DNA of 64,000 nt from Protula sp. h YS-2021 (Eukaryota; Annelida; Polychaeta; Sabellida; Serpulidae). Below the pieces are notes generated by a model that worked only from the letters and a program-made list of their open reading frames with translations, ran no database searches and was not told the DNA's origin. Position numbers and translations under genes: made by a program. Positions 44,766 through 54,953 of the stretch are shown here, piece after piece. Where the stretch lies: positions 2,540,420 through 2,604,419 of the forward strand of contig OX457028.1 of the NCBI GenBank assembly GCA_949752745.1. The letters are read 5' to 3'. Each line of letters starts with the position of its first letter. Within the stretch, counting starts at the first letter, position 1.

Positions 44766-44799
44766 GACACAATATGACCCTAACGGGTTGCTAGTGTCG
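44766..44799 (+). other. 3'-terminal hairpin of LINE B2
   Basis: Identical in sequence to the hairpin of B1 and followed by a TCAA tail with one CTCAA interruption, then the target duplication. Confidence 0.75.
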
Positions 44800-45049
44800 T
44801 TAAACCAATCAATCAATCACTCAATCAATTCCCCTTGTGGGGCGGGGGGAATCGTAAGAATACACCCACTGCGTTCTGTTCCGTGCAAGGCGTAAGAGGC
44901 GGCTAATCGGAATTTCTTTCTTTCTAACTCTTCTGTTACTATTTCTTCATTCTTCCCTCTTTTTTTTCCACTTGTTCCTTCAGCAAGTGCGTCCCAATAT
45001 ACTCATCATAGTCGCTTAACGGGACGTTAAACACCAAACCAACCAACAA

Positions 45050-45272
45050 CTCGACTGTATTGATTTTAGTTTTACAAGGAATCAATATTTTAATGTAGGG
45101 TCGCTGGCGACACTTTTTTCCACTGTAGATAGTAGTAAAATTATTGAATTTCTAAAGGAAATTAATTTGTTTGATAAATTTTAAATGACATGAGAATATA
45201 GAAATGGTTTAGACACAGTATGGCCTACATAAGCTGGAAGGTGTCATTAAACAAATTACTTACTTACTTACT
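45050..45272 (+). pseudogene. LINE family C, copy C3, right segment
   Basis: Begins with the right duplication CTCGACTGTATT, then the last codons of ORF2 (FSFTRNQYFNVGSLATLFST), hairpin 45212-45245 (right inner arm AAGC for AGGC) and TTAC tail. Completes C3, whose other parts lie at 36967-37535 and 38358-38601. Confidence 0.85.
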
Positions 45273-45345
45273 TTCCCATTTTAAATACCACATTACAAGA
45301 TACACAAAAAGACTGGCAAGAAAAATGAAACAAAGAAACAACAAT
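45273..45345 (+). pseudogene. LINE family D fragment D4
   Basis: About 70 bases matching D1 (FKYHITRYTKRL, then KQRNNN) with small deletions. Directly follows the C3 tail. Confidence 0.55.
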
Positions 45346-46607
45346 GTAGAAACCCCATGGGCTTCCGTGAATGTGGCAGGACGTTTGACTTTGATATTGC
45401 AATAAAGTTGTTTTACTAGGGTTTGAGAGCTAAGTGAACGTTTACTTGTCTTTAATAATATTTGCGCCCGTTAAAAACTCCCCTTTTTTATACAGGCTTC
45501 TATTTATGAACAAGTAAAACACAGGAGAAAGGTTTACTCTCTTTATTTTCTACGGCTTTGCTTACTTGTTTACCGGCCTGTACTTTGCAATTAACAACAA
45601 TTAATACTCAGAGTATTTGAACAACAATAATAAACTTCAAATAAGCGTGCTAAAATCAGAACAGATGCTTAAAAACACGTTGAGACATGCGCTGCTTTAG
45701 CCTCATGCACTGATAGCAGGAAGCTCTTAACACTTGGTTCGAGTAACTCTTCCACCGTTGAGCGACCCTCCTTAAGCGTTAAGCGTTTAGCGATTCTCTA
45801 ATAATAGAGAAACAGAAAACATTCACATTAATTACTGGCTTTTTACTCAATATTATCTCAGTACTTACTCGCTCATTGAACGTTATCCAATTAATTTAAC
45901 ATCTAAATCCGTAAACTGAACACTGAAACCTTTATCATTTACTGGGAGACGTTGTGAAAACTTCTTACTAAAACTCATTAAAATTCACTATAAAAATAAT
46001 ACAAAGACGCCGCGCTGAAACACCTCTACTCTAATCCTAACACTAAATATAACGTTATCCTAATTGACATGCACTCCGGCTTCTTAATACCCTTATCCGT
46101 ACCAAACTTTGCTCGCACTGCTCTTTTAACTTCTTTATTTCTGAATTAACTTCTACTGCTGTTTGGTTGTTGCTTGCTTCTCTGAGGCTTGATTGCAATG
46201 TACCTTTTACTCAATTTACTGTGGGTTTTTAAAGTAACACTGGCTTAGAACACGTGACATAAAAAACAGTGCGGCGTGATTGATAAACTTTCGCTCCCCT
46301 ATTTGCTCCCGAAAACTATATGTATGCAAAGCTGGGTGACGTAGCACTGTCGCAAAACTTGTTTGCAAACACGTTTGTTTGCCAACGACGGGTTCCATAG
46401 CTGACTGGTGCACCAAGGTAGCCCATCTTCGGCAAAAAACAAACCTTAGCGAGTCGAATGAATGATCAGAAACTCGTGCTCCTATTGTCTGGCTAATTAA
46501 ATAATTCGCTCCTTTTAGTAATTTCGCTCCTGTTTGAGGACCAACCTTTTATTTTTACATTTTGTATTTAGTTCCAAGCTGCGAAAGGTTTTGGCGAAGG
46601 AAAATTA
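45346..46607. other. Unassigned AT-rich sequence, possible repeat
   Basis: 1.26 kb without a reading frame. It holds CGTGATTGATAAACTTTCGCTCCC near 46275 and CGCTCCTTTTAGTAATTTCGCTCC near 46510, similar to motifs at 50255-50300. This suggests a shared, unrecognised repeat. Confidence 0.4.
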
Positions 46608-49600
46608 AGCAACATACAACAGAAAGGAATACCAAAGTGGAAATTCTACAAAGCAAACTGGTCAATGTTCCAGGAACTATGCCAAAAGGCCATAAAAACG
46701 AACTACTTTACACATGATGACGACCCGATTTTACTTTTTACTGCTCTAATCCAGGCAGTCATGGAAAAAAAAATACTTAAAACCTCCGGAAACCCTAAAA
46801 AGCCACAAAAATCTTGGTTTAACGACGAATGCAAAAAGGCAATAGCTATGCGGAAAACAGCTCTTCGCCAATTTTATATCAGCCCAGACAATACTACCAA
46901 ACTTGAACACAAACGGCTGCGTGCCGCAGCACGCAGAACCATCAAAGCAAGCAAAAAGCAAACGTGGGATGAATATATCTCCGCATTAAATAAGAAAAAT
47001 TCAACCAAAAAAGTATGGGAGATAATTCGGAAAATATCTGGCAAAAACATCTTAAAACCTATAAACCACTTCACCACAAACAACAAAGCTATCACAGATC
47101 CCGATGAAATAGCAAATGCCTTTGGCAGAACCTTTCAATTCAACTCTTCATCTGACAATTACTCCCAAGCCTTCCGTCAAATAAAAGAAGCAAAAGAACA
47201 AATACCAATCGACTTCACCTCACATAACTTGGAACAGTACAATAGCACCTTTACCCTGGCAGAGTTGAAAGACGCCATACAAAACTCGCATGATTCAGTT
47301 GCCGGACCAGACGACATGCACTACCAGATTCTAAAACACCTACCTGAGGAAACCCTTGAAGTGCTCCTAGAACTACTCAACCAAGTTTGGATTACAGGTA
47401 ACTTTCCTGAAATATGGAAAGAAGCCACCATTATACCAATTCCAAAACCTAATAAGGATCCTACTAATCCTCAAAATTACCGCCCAATATCTCTGACAAG
47501 TTCATTGTGCAAAACACTAGAGCGAATGATAGCCGCAAGACTAATTTGGTATTTAGAGAAAAATCATCTGCTTACTGACATCCAAAGTGGCTTCAGAAAA
47601 GAAAGAAGTACCATAGATCACCTGGTTAGACTCGAATCATTTATAAGAGAAGGTTTTATCAATAACGAACATGTCGTCACTGTTTTCTTCGATTTAGAAA
47701 AAGCCTACGACACGGCTTGGAAACACGGGGTCATGCAAGACCTCTACGACCTTGGTGTACGAGGTCGCCTTCCTGAATTCATTGAAGCGTTTTTAAATGA
47801 CAGGCGGTTTAAAGTCCGTCTCGGTTCTATTTTCTCGGACTATTTTGAGCAAGAAGAGGGCTATCCTCAAGGTAGTATTCTATCAATTCTGTTGTTTCTA
47901 ATCAAAATCAATAGTATCAAGGGGGCAACTAAGCAGGGAATAGACAGCTCACTGTTTGTAGACGATTTTGCTATATCTGCCAGTGGTAAGAATATGAATC
48001 TTATCGAGCATCGCCTCCAGCATAATATAAACTCCCTTCAAAAATGGGCTAACCAAAATGGTTTCAAGTTTTCGCAGACCAAAACAGTGTGCATGCACTT
48101 TTGCAACAAGTGAAAGCCACACGATGATCCTATTCTACACTTATCAAACACTCAAATACCTGTAGTAAAGGAAAACAAATTCCTTGGTCTAATTCTGGAC
48201 TCGAAGCTAAATGTTATTCCCCACATAAAAGACGTGAAGAGGAAATGTCAAAAGGCACTCAACCTGCTACGAGTCGTCTCCTCCCAAGACTGGGGAGCAG
48301 ATACCAGTACTAAATTAAAACTGTATAGATCATTAATAAGATCTAGAATAGATTATGGTAGCATCATCTACGGATCGACAAGGCCCTCCTACTTAAAGAT
48401 GCTCAACCCAATACAAAACCAAGGCCTTCGCCTCTGTCTTAACGCATTCAGAACGTCACCTGCGGAAAGCCTTCAGGTTGAATCAAATGAACATCCACTA
48501 GATATCCAACGAATCAAACTCTCAATGCAATATGCAGTTAAACTATATGCAAATAAAGAAAACCCCACCCATAAGGCAGTGTTCGAAAAAGACCACTCAG
48601 AAATCTTAAACACACGCGCTAGGGTTATCGTACCCTTTGGCACTAGAATCCATAACCACCTTAATAATGCTGGAATCAAAGTCGAGCAAATTGCGAATTT
48701 ATAAGTTTCGAATTACCCAACATGGAAAATACAAAGGCCAACCATAAACAAAGCTCTGACAAACTTTTCCAAAGACGCAATAAATGCTGAAGAGTTCAAA
48801 GTTAGGTTTGCTGAGATAAAGGAAACCTACCCTCACCATCATTTCATATACACGGACGGATCTAAGCTCGATAACAAAGTTGCTGCCTCAATAGTTGCAA
48901 AATCAAATACCCTCAAAACAAGATTACCAAATGGCTCGTCCATCTTTTCCGCGGAGGTTCGGGCACTCCAACTAGCCATGGAAATCGTCAAGATTAGTAG
49001 GTACAAAAAATTTGTTATCTGTGTCGATTCGCGATCGGTCTTACAATCACTAGAAAATCTGCAAGTGTCGAATACAATGATGTTAGACCTAATAGAACGT
49101 TATGAACGGGTAATCAAACAAGGAAAATCACTAGTGTTTTGCTGGGTACCCAGTCACGTCGGCATAGCGGGTAATGAAGCTGCGGACCATGCAGCAAAAG
49201 AGGCGCTAAACTACAACATATCCGACCTTCTCATACCGTACTCCTACTTTAAACCACATATCTCAAGTTATGTAAAAAACCTTTGGCAACAAAAGTGGAA
49301 CGAACAAAGAAATAACAAACTCTTTCAAATCCAACCAACAGTAGGACAAAAGCACCTCGCTTTTGGCAATATTCGCGATTCAACGGTTATGCATAGAGTT
49401 CGAATTGGGCATACATACATCACTCACGGATATCTTTTGAGAGGCGATGCTCCTCCACAATGTATTGGTTGTGAAGAACGTTTGACTGTAAAACATATTC
49501 TACTCAATTGCGTAGATTTTCCGAACATTCGTTCACGCTACTACAGTGTGAACTCCATGAAAGACCTTTTTACAAAGGTAGCACTAAGCAAAATTATTTC

Positions 49601-49797
49601 TTTTCTGAAAGAAATACACTTGTACAGTAAGTTTTAAATTGAATTAGTTGGTTTTAGATGTGTACACTGCTTGTTTTGTCTATATTAATTGATTTTAGTT
49701 TCAACTGAGTCTTCCTATAGCAACAGAACTGACACAATATGACCCTAACGGGTTGCTGGTGTCGTTAAACCAATCAAACAATCAATCAATCAATCAA
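46608..49797 (+). mobile_element. LINE family B, copy B3, 5'-truncated
   Basis: Starts at the end of the endonuclease region and runs to the hairpin at 49731-49764 and a TCAA tail. No clear duplication was found. The 5' border is placed where similarity to B1 begins. Confidence 0.85.
46620..49637 (+). pseudogene. LINE-B ORF2, linker to C-terminus, two stop mutations (copy B3)
   Basis: A single frame over 1006 codons, broken only by TGA at 48111-48113 (CGA in the intact copy) and TAA at 48702-48704 (AAA in the intact copy); no indels shift it. RT has SGFRKERSTIDHLV, FFDLEKAYDTAW and FVDDFAIS. RNase H has YTDGSKLDNK, VDSRSV and GNEAADHAAKEAL. Zinc-finger motif CIGCEERLTVKHILLNC. Confidence 0.88.
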
Positions 49798-50924
49798 TAG
49801 AAAATGAATCAACACTTTAACTTGGTAAAAGGACCGCCAGTTATCGAATTATCGCTTAAAGAAAAGGCGACACCAGTATAAAGGCCTCTGCTCCCTCCCT
49901 GTAAGAAGGGTCGTATAAAACGCACCAACTGATACTAAGCACGTAAATAACACAGCGAGACATTAAAGCAACATAAAACTGAAGGTATGACATGTATAAA
50001 ACCGAGGTATTTGTTTTTAACATTAAACAAGACACGATTGAAAAAACAGAAGAAGGTGAAGTCAAAACTACTTAACAGACGCATAAATAAGCTGAAACTA
50101 GATTAAACATAACACTGGCCTAAGACAAACTATGTTTTGCACAATGGCGTAACATTTATGTTAAATACAGCTTTAGTATTTTACGTTGCAAAATGCCCAA
50201 ACTGGAATGGAGCGAAACTACATGCTGACCACGTGCCTCCAATAAAGGCGCACCGTGATTGGTCAACTTTCGCTCCCTTAGAAAATTTCGCTCCCTTTCT
50301 GACACGAAAACGCCAGAAAGAAGCAAACTTGTGAGACACGCAGAACTTAAATTTGTTTAAGATTTAAACACTTCAACTAGCAGCGAGACACACCGAGAAG
50401 CCCTTTAACACATACATACGATAGAAAACTGACTTTAATCAGGGAAACAACTCAATTTTGACCTAAAACAAAGTATCACTTTACTTTGCTGCCGCAGACT
50501 ATTTTAAAAGAGGAAAATACTCGTGCTAAGCGAGCACCCTCCCAAACAATAAATACACTTTTAGAAAAACGTTTCCAATCCGCCCAACAGGTAGATATAC
50601 GTTCGAACAACGTTAAATACACGTTCAAAGGAAACGTTTACAAAACACTGACAGAACACATTAAAACTGAGACACACGGGCCGTGTAAACACATAAAGAC
50701 GACACATAAACACTCCCTACATGCGATTAACGTTTCAAAGATGTAAAATAAACGTTTCCGTATCTCATTTCACATACTGGTGCTACAACAACCCAGACTG
50801 AAACTTCTCAATTTTATGACGTCACATACTGCCTAAAAACCTGTGACGTTTCATAAAACGTAAATTACACGTCCGAAACACTAAACGCATGGAATAAAAC
50901 CTAAACGTCCACGGGGTGTTTACA
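49798..50924. other. Unassigned sequence between LINE B3 and D3
   Basis: About 1.1 kb, A-rich on the + strand. CGTGATTGGTCAACTTTCGC at 50255 resembles 46275. Repeated AAACGTTT-type words near 50570, 50630 and 50740. No convincing reading frame. Confidence 0.4.
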
Positions 50925-51395
50925 AACAAGCTGTATCAAACCAACCCCTTAGTCGGACAAAAACCCCTTAGTCGGACTAAACAGTGTGCGAGATGAAACG
51001 GTTTCCTATAGAGCCAGAATCGGACCTACATATATCACCCGTAAGCACCTTCTTAGAGACGAACCAGCTCCCCAGTGCCTTGGGTGTCGAGAACGTTTTA
51101 CTGTAAAGCATATTCTGCCAGACTGTATTGATTTCGACGAGACGCGCTTGAGATATTTCAGAGCTTGCTCTGTGAAGCAGCTATTCGACAAAACTAACCC
51201 AAGTAAAATCATCTCGTTTTAACAGATACAAATCTGTATCATTGCTTTTAAGATAGGTTTGGCAACATTTTAGAAGATTTTACTATTTACAAGATTTTAA
51301 ATTTATCTTATAACGGTTGCTGACACAATATGACCCTAACCTAATCATCTGACTAAGGGTAGGCCATGTCGTTAAACTAATCATCTGACTAACTA
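50925..51395 (+). mobile_element. LINE family D, copy D3, 3' end
   Basis: Starts at NNKLYQTNPLVGQK-like sequence, with a small tandem duplication (CCCCTTAGTCGGAC twice). The ORF2 end is at 50986-51222, followed by a 3' region with the hairpin 51322-51371, which carries an extra CTAATCATCTGA-type insert in its loop, and an ACTAACTAAC tail. Confidence 0.75.
50986..51222 (+). pseudogene. LINE-D ORF2 C-terminal fragment (copy D3)
   Basis: 78 codons in one frame (RDETVSYRARIGPTYITRKH) with the zinc-finger-like CLGCRERFTVKHILPDC. A premature stop at 51220 replaces the usual LKEINLY ending. The preceding codons are in another frame. Confidence 0.75.
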
Positions 51396-52012
51396 ACTGG
51401 ATGCTGAAACAAGGTATCGAGTTAAAGATCGGGTACGGAAGAAAAACATATACTGCAGATCAAATTCCAAGAGGAAGGAAACGATAACCGTTTTTCACCA
51501 TTAATGGATGTGGACAGTGAAACAGATCCCGCACAAGACGTCTTCTAAACCTCCACTATGTAAACCACACAAAGTGACCAGTAACAGAAATAGGGCCGTA
51601 CTATTTTGACTAAACCTGATTTTTAACTGCGATAATGTTCGCTCGCCGGTTATTGATCTGTATTGACGCAGTGTGGCCCGATAAGGTCGGCCGTGTCGTT
51701 GCAAAAATCATGTAGCTGACCAGAATATACACGGTTTAAACTCACCTGGATTTTAACTGATATTTGTTTTCTAGTCAATGATTAGTGACAGTTATTGACA
51801 CAATATAACCCGCAAAGGGTCGGCCGTGTCGTCAAACATATATTAGAACCAATCAGCTTCTTAGAAGCCATGTATATGTTACCATTTTAGAATAAACATG
51901 ATTTTAGTTAAGGCTTGGTTTTAGCTGTTTTCTATGCATTGACATGTACTGACATGTACTGACACAATGTAATCCGCTAAGGGTCAGCTGTGTCGTTAAA
52001 CAAAATGATTTA
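51396..52012 (+). repeat. Cluster of LINE-like 3' ends without bodies
   Basis: Three hairpins of the LINE type at 51665-51698, 51797-51831 and 51961-51995, each preceded by an AT-rich 3'-UTR-like segment (ATTTTAACTG, TTAG). A short frame at 51456-51547 reads FQEEGNDNRFSPLMDVDSE, similar in layout to the ORF1 end of family B. Probably severely truncated, diverged copies. Confidence 0.55.
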
Positions 52013-52040
52013 TTTATATATATATATATGTGTGTGTGTT
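52013..52040. repeat. TA/TG microsatellite
   Basis: TATATATATATATATATG followed by TGTGTGTGTT, adjacent to a hairpin tail. Confidence 0.8.
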
Positions 52041-52135
52041 GGCCATGTGCGTTAAACAAGCGAACCATAGTGTCACCACCCTGCTTATTATCTACTGTTG
52101 TTTGCGTGCTGATCGGGGTATCCGACAGTTGCTAG

Positions 52136-52201
52136 GCAGCAGTCACGATGACAGCGACGCCGAGGAGATCGAGTTCATTGAGGTCGACTCTGACGACGAA
52201 G
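52136..52201 (+). CDS. Host gene exon 1 in window (acidic), unknown protein
   Basis: First visible coding exon of a multi-exon gene; earlier exons were not found. It reads SSHDDSDAEEIEFIEVDSDD, an acidic stretch containing IEFIEVDSDDE, which fits a SUMO-interacting motif (inference). Donor GAAG|GTTTGG at 52201. The acceptor is least certain (CTAG at 52135, or CAG at 52128 or 52139); the chosen one gives phase 1 at both ends, as in exons 2-4. Ten exons (this one to 63981) join without a stop over about 431 codons. The protein family is not recognised. Confidence 0.5.
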
Positions 52202-53459
52202 GTTTGGTTTCTTGTTGTTGTTTTTGATTTAAAATTATGTCTTATATTTTTTTCTGGCGTAGTATTATTGATCTGAAAAATAGCTGCATGTGATTCGTGA
52301 TGTCATCTTGTAACATGCGCATATTGGGTACGACAAAAGGTGTCCCCGACCAGGCATCTGCTCTAAACCAAACAGACCTCACCCCGTCACATTTGTCTAC
52401 CCCCTCCCCTCCCTCCCCCCTACGCCCGGCGTCTCCCACACACGTCCACTCACACAATTTAGAATTTACGCGATTTAGTTAACGCTACATTTTAACTGTG
52501 GTACTATACACATAGTAAATATATATTCCGTTTTGGTCACTAACGAGTACTGACACAGTGTAACCGGCTGAGGGTCAACCGTGTCGTTAACCAAACTATA
52601 TAACCTAACGTCAACCACTCAAGTCTCACCTCTCCCACTCCACACACACACATTGCCCCACATCTGTGTAATCCGCCACCCCACCCTCTCCCCCCCCCCG
52701 CCCCCACCCGGCAGCCCCCCCCCCCGTCCTTCTACACACATCTCACCCACCCAAGCCACATCCGTACCTCCCACCCTCGCCCACGCACGCACTCTCCCCC
52801 CTCCCCCCTCCTACACATCTCACCCCATCCCTCTTCTCTTTAGCCCCTCCTCACTCCTCGCCAGCCCCCCTCCCCCTCCCCTCCACCGGCAGTACGCTGT
52901 TATTAGATGCCCATGTTTCTTTTCGCGATGCCCGGATGTTTCGAGTCGGTGCTTTCGAAACTATTTTTTTTCAAAAGACACTGTATCCCGCAATGGGTTC
53001 GCTGTGTCGTGAAATTATCGTAACGGACAATTATTGTTATGGTGTGCTTTTTATACGCGATTTAATTTAGTACACGATTTTAATTTGTATTCAATTGTCG
53101 TAAAAAAAATAAGCGGAAGTGAACCGTAATTAAGTTCGTTGTGTGGTTAATGAACAAAGAAAACTAGCCTGGAATCCATCGCACTTATTTCTTTTGCTTT
53201 GCGCCCCAATGTAGCCACCATTGTCGCTGAACGGGACATAAACACCAAGCAAACAAACAAACAAACAAGCAAACAAACAAACAAACCTTGTATCTTGCCT
53301 AATATTTCTCCACATGTTCTATTTACGCACGGAGTTGCATGCCGGTTGGTGGCATACAGTATTATACTATTTTTAAATTTTGACGTCAGAATGAGAGAGC
53401 TTTTTCTCATGCTGAATGAAAAATGGCCAAGAAGCTCATTGTTTGCTTGTTGGTCTCAG
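52202..53459 (+). other. Intron 1: C-rich tracts, LINE hairpin relics, SINE tail
   Basis: Holds pyrimidine tracts at 52380-52440 and 52610-52890, hairpins at 52552-52586 and 52977-53009 (the second with inner stem CCC/GGG), and SINE S2. The open frames over the C-rich parts are low complexity. Confidence 0.5.
53180..53286 (+). mobile_element. SINE-like 3' part S2 with CAAA tail
   Basis: CCCCAATGTAGCCACCATTG, then TCGCTGAACGGGACATAAAC and ACCAAG followed by CAAA repeats. It matches the end of S1 (CCCAATATACTCATCATAGT, CGGGACGTTAAACACCAAAC). The 5' part was not recognised. Confidence 0.65.
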
Positions 53460-53585
53460 ATGTCGACGCGCCAAACACGTCTGTTAAGATAGATCCGGAG
53501 GTGACAGCTTCGTCAGATCCGGACGTGACAGCTTCGTCAGATCCGGACGTGACAGCTTCGCTAGACGAGTCGGAAGAGCTTATAG
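53460..53585 (+). CDS. Host gene exon 2, with three 24-nt repeats
   Basis: 126 bases, phase 1 at both ends. Acceptor GGTCTCAG| and donor ATAG|GTAAGA. Encodes DVDAPNTSVKI, then three copies of an 8-residue repeat (DPEVTASS, DPDVTASS, DPDVTASL), then DESEELIG. The repeat is perfect enough in DNA to suggest recent duplication. Acidic and Ser/Thr-rich, probably disordered. Confidence 0.7.
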
Positions 53586-53631
53586 GTAAGAGAAAACATG
53601 GAAGTGGACGCCATGGCATATAGTGGGTCAC

Positions 53632-54794
53632 CTAGAGTTATCGTACCCTTTGGCACTAGAATCCATAACCACCTTAATAATGCTGGAATCAAAGTCGAGC
53701 AAATTGCAAATTTAAAAGTTTTGAAATACCCAACATGGAAAATACAAAGGCCAACCATAAACAAAGCTCTGACAAACTTTTCCAAAGACGCAATAAATGC
53801 TGAAGAGTTCAAAGTAAGGTTTGCTGAGATAAAGGAAGCCTACCCTCACCATCATTTCATATACACGGACGGATCTAAGCTCGATAACAAAGTTGCTGCC
53901 TCAATAGTTACAAAATCAAATACCTTGAAAACAAGATTACCAAATGACTCGTCCATCTTTTCCGCGGAGGTTAGGGCACTCCAACTAGCAATGGAAATCG
54001 TCAAGATTAGTAGGTACAAAAAATTTGTTATCTGTGTCGATTCGCTATCGGTCTTACAATCACTAGAAAATCTGCAAGTGTCGAATACAATGATGTTAGA
54101 CCTAATAGAACATTATGAACGGGTAATCAAACAAGGAAAATCACTAGTGTTTTGCTGGGTACCCAGTCACGACGGTATAGCGGGTAATGAAGCTGCGGAC
54201 CAGGTAGCAAAAGAGGCGCTAACCTTCAACATATCAGACCTTCTCATACCGTACTCCGACTTTAAACCCCATATCTCAAGTTATGTAAAAGACCTTTGGC
54301 AACAAAAGTGGAACGAACAAAGAAATAACAAACTCTTTCAAATCCAACCAACAGTTGGACAAAAGCAGCTAGCTCTTGACAATATTCGAGACAAAACAGT
54401 CATGCATAGAGCCCGAATCGGGCATACATACATCACCCACGGATATCTTTTGAGAGGCGAAGCGCCTCCAGAATATATTGGCTGTCAAGAACGTTTGACG
54501 GTAAAACATATTCTACTCAATTGCGTAGATTTTCAGAACATTCGTTCACGCTACTACAGTGTGAATTCCATGAAAGACCTTTCCACAAAGATAGCACCAA
54601 GGAAAATAATTTCTTTTCTGAAAGAAATACACTTGTACAGTAGTTTTAAATTGAATTTAGATGATTTTAGATGCATACATATGTCTATTTTAATTGATTT
54701 TAGTTTCAACTGAGTCTTCCTATAGTATCAGAACTGACACAGTAGGACCCTAACGGGTTGCTCGTGTCGTTAAACTAATAAATCAACCAACCAA
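53632..54794 (+). mobile_element. LINE family B, copy B4, in intron 2 of host gene
   Basis: 5'-truncated copy with TCAA/CCAA tail, flanked by a perfect 14-bp duplication ATATAGTGGGTCAC at 53618-53631 and 54795-54808. Lies between exons 2 and 3 in the sense direction. Hairpin 54736-54769. Confidence 0.95.
53634..54713 (+). pseudogene. LINE-B ORF2 C-terminal part with lost stop (copy B4)
   Basis: The frame is open through RNase H (YTDGSKLDNK, CVDSLSV, PSHDGIAGNEAAD with V to D) and the zinc-finger motif, whose second cysteine context is altered (EYIGCQERLTVKHILLNC: first Cys changed to Tyr). A one-base deletion near 54642 removes the family stop, and the frame runs on to 54711-54713. Confidence 0.85.
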
Positions 54795-54953
54795 ATATAG
54801 TGGGTCACATAATGGTAAAAAAAAAGATGTAATACGTCACAATAGACAGCCCACCTGACAACGGACGCTTGGCCCACGCTGAATTTTTGTGTAGAGCATT
54901 GCGGAAATGGGGTTAATGCCGAGTTCTTGCCAGCCTATAAGGTTTGCTTTCAG

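Larger units (their letters stand above)
38610..44827 (+). mobile_element. LINE family B, full-length copy B2 (broken)
   Basis: 6218 bp between 11-bp duplications ATTCCCCTTGT (38599-38609 and 44828-44838), inside SINE S1. Same layout as B1. From about 41485 on it is close to 99 % like B1 by eye, but the 5' part is far more diverged. Confidence 0.93.
38602..45049 (+). mobile_element. SINE-like element S1, split by LINE B2
   Basis: About 219 bp: eight bases CCCCTTGT at 38602-38609 and the rest at 44839-45049. Target duplication in LINE C3 is CTCGACTGTATT (38590-38601, 45050-45061). The head contains CGTGCAAGGCGTAAGAGGCG, the middle is pyrimidine-rich, and the end reads CGGGACGTTAAACACCAAAC with an ACCA-type tail. 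I recall similar SINEs in mollusc genomes. The origin of the head (tRNA or 5S) is not resolved. Confidence 0.8.

Noticed and set aside
52581..53012. Pro-rich 143-codon frame
   Set aside because: Low-complexity C-rich intron sequence, with no splice or start context.
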